The notes below the pieces were generated by a model. The model did not search any database and was not told where the DNA came from. It saw nothing but the letters and a program-made list of their open reading frames with translations. A stretch of DNA of 39,795 bases, taken from positions 1-39,795 of the forward strand of contig NZ_NEUE01000169.1 in NCBI RefSeq assembly GCF_002910905.1, in the 5' to 3' direction. How positions within the stretch are numbered: the stretch's first letter is position 1; each line of letters opens with the position of its first letter. This DNA comes from Streptomyces sp. SM11 (lineage in GTDB: Bacteria > Actinomycetota > Actinomycetes > Streptomycetales > Streptomycetaceae). Made by a program: the position numbers and the translations under genes. Below, piece by piece: positions 34,164 to 39,795 of this stretch.

Positions 34164-34874
34164 GTGGAGTCCGTACCGGTCCGGTGCCCTGTCTGCAGCC
34201 GCGACCACGCCTACAGCACACCGGCCTACCCCTGCCCGTGCGGAACCCCCACCGCCCCGCCGCTGCAGCCGGGCGCCCCGGCGGTCCTGGTCACCCACCG
34301 CAGTTGGAGCGAGGCGTGGGTCACCGTCCGCTGCGCGTCCTGCGCGCGGGAGGACCAGTGGCCGCAGCCCGAGCTGTGCTGCCCGTGCGGGACCGTCCTG
34401 CGGATACCGGTGCGGCCGGTGGCCGCCTCGTCGGCTCCGGCCGCGCCGGTCCGCCCCGCCCACATCCCCCTGCCGCGCACCGCCGCGCACCCGCGCCCGG
34501 CTTTCCGGCCGATGACGATCCGCACGGGCCACGACGCGGTGAGCGCGGCCGGTCTGTATCTGACCTGGCTGGGCTACCGCGACGTCGGCCGGCCCGGGGC
34601 GGGCCCGGCCTCCGGGATCGACCTGCGGGCCGACGGACTGATCGCACGGGTCGACTCCAGCACCCGGCCGACGTCGCTCCGCGCGGTCGAGACCCTCTGG
34701 CTCAACGCGCTGGGCGCATCGGCGACCGGAGTGTTCTTCTCCCTCGCGGGGTACGCGGCCGACGCCCGGGCCCGTGCGGACGGCGTCGGACTCCCGCTCT
34801 TCGTCATGGACCTCACCGGGACCCCGCAGCCGGTGAACGGCCCCGCGGACGAGCTGGTCAGCACGGGCGCCTGA
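34164..34874 (+). CDS. Zinc-ribbon protein with degenerate Mrr-like nuclease domain
   Basis: 236-residue protein. Residues 7-27 contain CPVC...CPCG and residues 57-75 CASC...CCPCG, two likely zinc ribbons. A Pro/Ala linker (80-112) follows. Residues about 118-225 resemble an Mrr_cat-type PD-(D/E)xK domain: a helix AVSAAGLYLTWLGYRDV, then ASGIDLRADGLIARVDS, a helix, and ATGVFFSLAGYAADARARAD...LPLFVMDLTG. In active Mrr enzymes the second strand carries Q-x-K; here it reads A-R-V-D, so catalysis is doubtful. The GTG at 34164 has AGGGAG six bases upstream. The neighbours are gcl (divergent) and a GNAT gene. The fold call is from pattern memory and is tentative. Confidence 0.6.
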   Translation: MESVPVRCPVCSRDHAYSTPAYPCPCGTPTAPPLQPGAPAVLVTHRSWSEAWVTVRCASCAREDQWPQPELCCPCGTVLRIPVRPVAASSAPAAPVRPAHIPLPRTAAHPRPAFRPMTIRTGHDAVSAAGLYLTWLGYRDVGRPGAGPASGIDLRADGLIARVDSSTRPTSLRAVETLWLNALGASATGVFFSLAGYAADARARADGVGLPLFVMDLTGTPQPVNGPADELVSTGA

Positions 34875-34956
34875 ACAACGGCCCGAGCACCACCGCCGAG
34901 GGAGTGGATCCGGCCACCGCGTACCGGTCCGCCGTCCGGCGCGGCACACTGAGTAC

Positions 34957-35616
34957 ATGCGTATCCGCTCCGCCAGACGCTCGGATCTCCCGCTTCTCCA
35001 GGACATCGAGCGCGCCGCAGGGGAACCGTTCCGCGCCCTGGGCATGGCCTTCGTGGCCGACGACGATCCGCCCCCGCTCGACCTGCTGGAGGGCTACCGG
35101 CTGGCAGGCCGCTGCTGGGTGGCCACCGACCCCCTCTCCGCCACCGGCGACCGGCCGCTGGGCTATGTGCTCGCCGACCCTGTCGACGACGCCCTGCACA
35201 TCGAGCAGGTCTCGGTCGCCCCCGCCTCCGCCCGCCGGGGCATCGGCCGGGCCCTGATCGCCCATCTCGCCGCCCTGGCCGCGAGCCGGGGCATGGCGGC
35301 TCTCACCCTGACCACCTTCACCGAGGTGCCGTGGAACGCCCCGTACTACGCCCGCATCGGCTTCCGGATCCTGACCGAGGGCGAACTCACCGACGGGCTG
35401 CGCGCGATCCGGGCCGAGGAGGCCCAGCACGGACTCGACCGCTGGCCCCGGGTCTGCATGCGGCGCGAACTGGCGCCCGCCGTCCGGCCGCCGGATGCCC
35501 CGGTGCCGGACATCGGGCCGTCGGACGGTGCGGGGTCCGCGAGGGACCAGCGGATTCCGGACGCTTCGGGGGCCCCGGACGCTTCGGAAGCCGTGGCTGT
35601 CGGTGGTGGCGCGTAA
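34957..35616 (+). CDS. GNAT-family N-acetyltransferase
   Basis: 219-residue acetyltransferase. The GNAT core spans residues 1-165, with the beta4 strand ALHIEQVSVAPASARRGIGRALI containing the acetyl-CoA loop R-R-G-I-G-R, and the C-terminal NAPYYARIGFRIL block. Residues 170-219 are a disordered Pro/Ala/Asp-rich tail. The ATG starts the family match. The substrate is not predictable. It lies 82 bp after the zinc-ribbon gene and nine bases before the next small gene, so the three may be co-transcribed. Confidence 0.85.
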   Translation: MRIRSARRSDLPLLQDIERAAGEPFRALGMAFVADDDPPPLDLLEGYRLAGRCWVATDPLSATGDRPLGYVLADPVDDALHIEQVSVAPASARRGIGRALIAHLAALAASRGMAALTLTTFTEVPWNAPYYARIGFRILTEGELTDGLRAIRAEEAQHGLDRWPRVCMRRELAPAVRPPDAPVPDIGPSDGAGSARDQRIPDASGAPDASEAVAVGGGA

Positions 35617-35625
35617 GCTGTGCGC

Positions 35626-35823
35626 ATGGCTTTACTCCCGGACAGCTCCCTCCCCGCAGACCGCCCCGCGCCCGCCGCCGAGCAGGCCAACGAGGCCATC
35701 CGCGCACTCGTCGACGCCTCCGGACAGGACTGGTCCGCGGTGGAGGCGGCCACGTACGAGGTGCTGCTCATCGAGTGGGCGGCGGCGACCCGGGGCGACC
35801 CCGACATCATCGAAGCCGCCTGA
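35626..35823 (+). CDS. Small conserved Streptomyces protein of unknown function
   Basis: 65-residue acidic protein (MALLPDSSLPADRP, then EQANEAIRALVDASGQDWSAVEAATYEVLLIEWAAA) with two predicted amphipathic helices and no known motif. It begins nine bases after the GNAT stop. It resembles small hypothetical proteins that I associate with Streptomyces genomes; no function is known to me. Its 3' end lies within a few bases of where the acyl-CoA synthetase remnant on the other strand loses homology. Confidence 0.6.
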   Translation: MALLPDSSLPADRPAPAAEQANEAIRALVDASGQDWSAVEAATYEVLLIEWAAATRGDPDIIEAA

Positions 35824-35832
35824 CCCGACGCC

Positions 35833-36702
35833 CTTCCCGCTGACCGTCATCGGGAAGGTCTCCAGGATCCGCAGCCTGCGCGGGATCTCGAAGTGAGCAA
35901 GCCGCTCCCGGCAGTGTGCGGTGACCTCCTCCAGGGTGGGCGGGTCGGCCGGGTCCCGGGGGATGACACAGGCCAGGATCTCCTCGCCGTAGCGCTCGTC
36001 GGGCACCCCGACCACCTGGACGTCGGCGATCTCCGGGTGGCTGTACAGTAACTCCTCGATCTCCCGTGGGTACACGTTCTCCCCACCCCGGATGATCATG
36101 TCCTTGATCCGGCCGACTACCTGGACGTATCCGTCCTCGCGCATCACCGCGAGGTCCCCCGTGTGCATCAACCGTGCGGCGTCGACGACTTCAGCGGTGC
36201 GGTCGGGCTGATCCCAGTAGCCGAGCATCACGCTGTAGCCCCGGGTGCGCAGTTCGCCGGCGCTGCCGCGCGGCAGTGTGACGCCGGTGTCCGGGTAGAC
36301 GACCTTGACCTCGATGTGCGGCAGCGCGCGGCCCACCGTGCCCGTGCGGCGCTCCAGGTCGTCGTCGCGGCGGGTCCGGGTCGAGACGGGGGACGTCTCC
36401 GTCATCCCGTAGCAGATGGACACCTCGGCCATGTGCATCTCGGCGACGACCCGCTTCATCACCTCGGTCGGGCAGGGTGAACCGGCCATGATCCCGGTAC
36501 GCAGCGATGAGATGTCGTACGCGGCGAAGTCCGGCAGGTTCAGCTCGGCGATGAACATGGTGGGCACGCCGTACAGCGAGGTACAGCGCTCCTGCTGGAC
36601 GGCGGCCAGCACCGCGGCGGCCTCGAAGGACGGGCCCGGGGTCACGACGCAGTCGCCGTGCGAGGTGATGGTGAGGTTGCCCATCACCATGCCGAAGCAG
36701 TG
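35833..36702 (-). pseudogene. Acyl-CoA synthetase (AMP-binding) fragment, split by an integrated element
   Basis: About 290 residues of a medium/long-chain fatty acyl-CoA ligase. Present are the central TSLYGVPTMFIAEL, SLRTGIMAGSPCP, the adenylate motif ICYGMTETSPVS, GYSVMLGYW, MHTGDLAVMREDGYV, and the hinge GRIKDMIIRGGENVYPREIEE. Homology starts abruptly at HCFGMVMGN, exactly at the R4-type attachment core (36694-36702); about 230 N-terminal residues are missing. It also ends abruptly after FPMTVSGK (base 35833), losing the last ~15 residues including the usual region after the catalytic Lys motif. Reading continues antisense through the small gene. The first break is explained by integration; the second needs a separate deletion. 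Confidence 0.88.
36694..36702. other. Attachment-site core (attL or attR) of an R4-like integrated element
   Basis: GAAGCAGTG at the point where acyl-CoA synthetase homology ends. From memory, the attB of Streptomyces phage R4 lies in an acyl-CoA synthetase gene and shares the GCCGAAGCAGTG sequence seen here. The DNA to the right (ATGTATTTTCGAAGC) is A+T richer and unlike the gene. An R4-like integrase gene lies 560 bp away. Confidence 0.75.
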
Positions 36703-36832
36703 ATGTATTTTCGAAGCACACTCGAAGGCGGCACAGCATGGAACTCATCCTCTGGCACAAGGACGCCAAGCCCAGCTCGTATTACGCCACGCAAGATGGC
36801 AAGCGCATCCCCACGGCACGCAAGGAAGGAAC

Positions 36833-37174
36833 ATGGTCGTGGGACGCGACACCTGGAAGGACGGGGACCAGGAATTGTCTCGGGCGAGGTGGGATCTCTC
36901 CTACCGCGAGCGAGGATCTCGCCCTGTCCGAGGCGGTGGCTCCCTTCACGACTCCCTGCACGCCGACGCTCTCCATCGGCGCCTCCGCCACGGCGTCAAG
37001 GCGCTCGAAAGAGAGGACTGCGAGATGTCCCTCGAAGGTGTCACCGCCGACGGGCGGCATGTGTTCAGCCCCTATGTCTCCGATTCCATCACGACCGAAC
37101 CCGACTTCGAGGAAGTCGCCGTGGCCATCGAGGCACTACGAGAGGCCGCCGGTCTTGATCGGCTCCCCGCGTAG
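36833..37174 (+). CDS. Hypothetical protein of the integrated element, possibly frameshifted at its start
   Basis: 113 residues read from ATG 36833. The second half is well formed (CEMSLEGVTADGRHVFSPYV, then SDSITTEPDFEEVAVAIEAL). An overlapping frame from ATG 36738 gives MELILWHKDAKPSSYYATQD and KRIPTARKEGTWSWD, also protein-like, and then degrades near 36840. The two may be one gene of about 145 codons broken by an indel near 36830-36850, or two overlapping reading frames. It lies between the att core and the integrase gene, where such elements often carry an excisionase or immunity gene. I do not recognise the family. Confidence 0.45.
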   Translation: MVVGRDTWKDGDQELSRARWDLSYRERGSRPVRGGGSLHDSLHADALHRRLRHGVKALEREDCEMSLEGVTADGRHVFSPYVSDSITTEPDFEEVAVAIEALREAAGLDRLPA

Positions 37175-37261
37175 CGGGGACCTGCGGGAGGACTCGGCTA
37201 CGGCTGGCCCCTCCCCGCTCGGCCATCATGGAACGCAGACCGGAGCAGGAGAGAGCACCCG

Positions 37262-38656
37262 ATGAACGTCACGATCTACGTCCGACTGTCGCAGGATCGC
37301 CACGGCGACAGCCTCGGCGTGGAGAGGCAGGAGGCGGAGTGCCGCGCCTTCGCCGAGGCGCGCGGCTGGACCGTGCGGGAAGCGTTGTCCGACAACGACA
37401 TCAGCGCCACGAAGGGCAAGGTTCGCCCCGGCTTCGAGGCACTGCTGATGTCCAAGCCCGAGGCCGTCTTGGTCTGGCACACTGACCGGCTCATCCGCGT
37501 AACCCGCGACCTTGAGCGAGTGATCGACCTCGGGGTCAACGTCCACGCGATCCATGCTGGACACCTCGACCTGAGCACTCCGGCAGGGCGCGCGGTAGCG
37601 CGCACGGTCACAGCCTGGGCAACGTACGAGGGTGAGCAGAAGGCGATCCGGCAGGTAGCTGCCAACGTCCAAGCGGCTCGGGCTGGCAAGCCCTACACGG
37701 CCGGTATCCGCCCCTTCGGCTACGGCGACGACCACATGACCGTGATCCCCGAGGAGGCTGCCGCGATCGTCGAGGGTGCCCGGATGATCCTTGCCGGTGA
37801 GTCTCTGTCTGCCGTGGCTCGCACCTGGAATCAGGCCGGTCTCGTATCGCCTCGCTCGAAGGCGCAGAGCACGAAGGCGGAGGGGTGGACGCTCCGAGGA
37901 GCGAAGAACCTCCTCACCTCCCCCAGGTACATCGGACAGCGCACCTACCGGGGCGACGTCGTCGGCGAGGCGGAGTGGCCCGCGATCCTGGACGAAGCCA
38001 CGCACTACGCGTGCGTCGCCATCCTGAACAGCCCCGAGCGGTTCTCTGGCGGACGTCGTACCGGGCGAGTGCCCGGAACCCTGCTCGCCGGTATCGCGCT
38101 CTGCGGAGAGTGCGGAGAGACGGTCAATGGCCGTGGCTACCGAGGGGCACCCGTCTACGGATGCAAGGCGACGCACACCAGGACTCCCCGAGAGCTCGCC
38201 GACAAGCGGGTCGGTAACTCCGCCCTGGCAAGGCTCGTCTTCCCCGACTTCCTGCCGTCCATCTTGGCCGCGAACGCCGAGCAGGACGGCGACTCGGCAG
38301 GGCTGCACGTAGAGGCGAACAACCTCCGCGAACGGCTCGACGGCTTGGCTCTGGCCTACGCGGAGGGAGCGATCAGCCTGTCTCAGATGACTGCCGGTAC
38401 CGAGGCGATCAGGGCCAAGCTCGACGCCGTCGAGGGCAAGCTGACGAACGTCACTGGCCTGCCTCCCATCGACCCCGTGGCGGGCATTGCTGGACTCATC
38501 GACGGGTGGCCGAACACCCCGCTCCCGACTCGTCGAGCGTGGGTGGACTTCACCTTGGTCGTCACGCTCAATCCTGCGCGAGGCAGGCACGCGAGGAACA
38601 TGACGATCGAGGATCACGTCACGGTGGAGTGGAAGGACGTAGCGCCGAACGCGTAG
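37262..38656 (+). CDS. Large serine recombinase (phage R4-like integrase)
   Basis: 464-residue site-specific recombinase. The N-terminal resolvase domain (1-140) has nucleophile S10 in IYVRLSQDRHGD and the arginine-rich VWHTDRLIRVTRDLERVIDL. Then STPAGRAVARTVTAWATYEGEQK leads into the recombinase domain (about 160-265; GIRPFGYGD, LTSPRYIGQRTYRG). A zinc-ribbon domain follows (about 275-310; ALCGECGETVNG and VYGCKATH), with a coiled-coil (about 340-395). The catalytic part is strikingly like R4 integrase as I remember it, and the adjacent attachment core is R4-type. The ATG at 37262 has GGAGAG upstream. The frame is intact, so the integrase may be functional. Codon choice is somewhat less G+C biased than in the neighbouring genes. 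Confidence 0.93.
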   Translation: MNVTIYVRLSQDRHGDSLGVERQEAECRAFAEARGWTVREALSDNDISATKGKVRPGFEALLMSKPEAVLVWHTDRLIRVTRDLERVIDLGVNVHAIHAGHLDLSTPAGRAVARTVTAWATYEGEQKAIRQVAANVQAARAGKPYTAGIRPFGYGDDHMTVIPEEAAAIVEGARMILAGESLSAVARTWNQAGLVSPRSKAQSTKAEGWTLRGAKNLLTSPRYIGQRTYRGDVVGEAEWPAILDEATHYACVAILNSPERFSGGRRTGRVPGTLLAGIALCGECGETVNGRGYRGAPVYGCKATHTRTPRELADKRVGNSALARLVFPDFLPSILAANAEQDGDSAGLHVEANNLRERLDGLALAYAEGAISLSQMTAGTEAIRAKLDAVEGKLTNVTGLPPIDPVAGIAGLIDGWPNTPLPTRRAWVDFTLVVTLNPARGRHARNMTIEDHVTVEWKDVAPNA

Positions 38657-38740
38657 GCAACGGCCGGCTGGGAGGCGGAGCCGACCGGCCTGCCGGACCA
38701 TGGAGCGGAAGATTTCAAGTCCAGTGAGACGGTCGTGACG

Positions 38741-39748
38741 CTATGAGGTTTGTGTTGCGGGTTCCCTGCGCCTGGCCGGGTCGTTGATCCATGCCTGCTG
38801 GGGTATCCGGGGTGGTCGGGGGCGGCGGCCGAAGCGTTCGGGGTGGCGGGCGTATGCGTCGGCGAGGGTGATGGCCCTCTGGTCGCGGACTTCCTCGGCT
38901 GTGCCGAAGTGCACGCTGGCGGGTGTGTGCCAGCCGATGCCCGAGAGCCGGTGTTCGTGGTTGTAGTACGCGATGAACGCGTCGAACCACTCGCGGGCGT
39001 GGGCCAGCGAGTCGAAGCGTTCGGGGCAGTCGGACATGTACTTCGTGGTCTTGAAGTGGGCCTCGCTGTAGGGGTTGTCGTTGGAGGTCTTCGGCCGCGA
39101 GTGTGACCGGGTGACGCCGAGGTCGATCAGCAGCTGCGAGACCTTCTTGGAGGTCATCGAGGTGCCGCGGTCGGCGTGCACGGTCTCGGGCACGATGCCG
39201 TTGCGCAGGATGGTCTCCCGGATCAACTCCTGGGCCCGCGCCGATGATTCGGCGGCCTCGACGGTGTGGCCGACGATGTAGCGGCTGAAGATGTCGATGA
39301 TGACGTAGGCGTGGTACCAGACGCCCTTGACCGGTCCGGCCGCCTTGGTGATGTCCCAGGTGAATACCTGCGAGGGCCCGGTGGCGACCAGTTCGGGCAC
39401 CGACTTCGCCGGGTGGGTGGCCTGGCGGCGTCGCTCGCCCGTCTGTCCCTTCTCGCGCAGGATCCGGTACATCGTGGAGACGGAGCAGTGGTAGCGCCCG
39501 GCATCCAGCTCGCGGGCCCAGATCTGCGCGGGAGGAAGTTCGGCGTGCTCGGCGCTGTTCATCAGCTCCAGTACCGCCGCCCGTTCCTCGGGGGTGAGAG
39601 CCGAGGGCTGGACCTGTGGTCTCCTGGGCTTTCGCTCTGGTGGGGGCCGCAGCCGGCGGTAGTGGGTGGCCCGGGAGCGGCCGGTCAGCCAGCATGCGGT
39701 GCTGATGCCCAGCACGTCTTCGACACCGGTGAACGCGTCGTCGGCCAC
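38741..39748 (-). CDS. IS3-family transposase, OrfB (integrase catalytic core)
   Basis: 335-residue OrfB as read. An N-terminal HTH_21-type region (STACWLTGRSRATHYRRLR; LPPAQIWARELDAGRYHCSVSTMYRIL) precedes the rve core with D in VFTWDITKAAG, D in VHADRGTSMTSKK and E in NPYSEAHFKTTKYM, the complete D-D-E triad. In IS3 elements OrfB is normally made as an OrfAB fusion by -1 frameshifting. The end of OrfA lies 18 bp upstream, so the actual OrfB start is uncertain. The element sits 80 bp after the integrase gene, i.e. inside the integrated element. Confidence 0.9.
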   Translation of the reverse strand: MADDAFTGVEDVLGISTACWLTGRSRATHYRRLRPPPERKPRRPQVQPSALTPEERAAVLELMNSAEHAELPPAQIWARELDAGRYHCSVSTMYRILREKGQTGERRRQATHPAKSVPELVATGPSQVFTWDITKAAGPVKGVWYHAYVIIDIFSRYIVGHTVEAAESSARAQELIRETILRNGIVPETVHADRGTSMTSKKVSQLLIDLGVTRSHSRPKTSNDNPYSEAHFKTTKYMSDCPERFDSLAHAREWFDAFIAYYNHEHRLSGIGWHTPASVHFGTAEEVRDQRAITLADAYARHPERFGRRPRPPRIPQQAWINDPARRREPATQTS

Positions 39749-39765
39749 CGGGTCGGCGGCAGCGA

Positions 39766-39795
39766 TCAGTCCGCGCCCTCGGAGATCATCTCCAA
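39766..39795 (-). CDS. End of IS3 OrfA (partial, runs off the window)
   Basis: The last nine codons of a frame reading LEMISEGAD before TGA, immediately upstream of OrfB. This is the position and type of ending expected for the OrfA helix-turn-helix/leucine-zipper protein of an IS3 element. Only the tail is visible. Confidence 0.5.
   Translation of the reverse strand: MEMISEGAD

Overview
The window reads as Streptomyces or a very close actinomycete. Base composition is very G+C rich with G/C at almost every third codon position, GTG and TTG starts are common, and the families present (NarL-type kinase/regulator pairs, a GH46 chitosanase, DUF5955 and TIGR03086 proteins, a phage R4-like serine integrase) are typical of that genus. 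The core is a purine-to-glyoxylate catabolic region; both edges are mobile DNA. No rRNA, tRNA or CRISPR array was found.

Left edge (1-2700): a complete or near-complete DDE insertion sequence with visible terminal inverted repeats, then a broken IS5-type transposase. 2764-6920: a small ABM-fold protein, allantoicase (alc), allantoinase (allB) and the divergent IclR-type regulator (allR). 6928-10964: an ABC exporter pair divergent from a two-component system, and a DUF5955 protein. 11154-13742: a MobA-like nucleotidyltransferase and malate synthase (aceB). 13868-17540: a fibronectin-III lipoprotein, a frameshifted TIGR03086 gene, an alpha/beta hydrolase lacking its serine nucleophile, and a secreted chitosanase.

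17566-24976: a long minus-strand run, from promoter outward: thiamine-binding-like protein and HTH regulator; then OHCU decarboxylase, HIU hydrolase, urate oxidase, purine permease, 8-oxoguanine/guanine deaminase and a second purine permease. 25502-29015 (plus strand): hydroxypyruvate isomerase, tartronate semialdehyde reductase and catalase. 29429-31981: a second two-component system. 32119-33903 (minus strand): glyoxylate carboligase.

Together these genes make a route: purine uptake and deamination, urate to allantoin (catalase removes the H2O2), allantoin to allantoate to ureidoglycolate, and disposal of the resulting glyoxylate either through Gcl-Hyi-GlxR to glycerate or through malate synthase to malate. 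The most interesting signal is in the non-coding DNA. Two different operator families recur at the promoters of this route. Motif A (TTCAAC-N5-GTTGAA) lies at allB, aceB, uraD and the catalase gene, and at the last three its downstream half forms the -35 hexamer. Motif B is a pair of 15-bp palindromes (TTCCGTA-N-TACGGAA type) always separated by 6 bp (21-bp period), just downstream of the -10 at hyi and gcl and also between allB and allR.

Right edge (34164-39795): a zinc-ribbon protein with a degenerate Mrr-like domain, a GNAT acetyltransferase, a small conserved protein, and an acyl-CoA synthetase gene cut exactly at a phage R4-type attachment core, followed by an R4-like serine integrase (a prophage or integrated-element end) and an IS3-family element running off the window.
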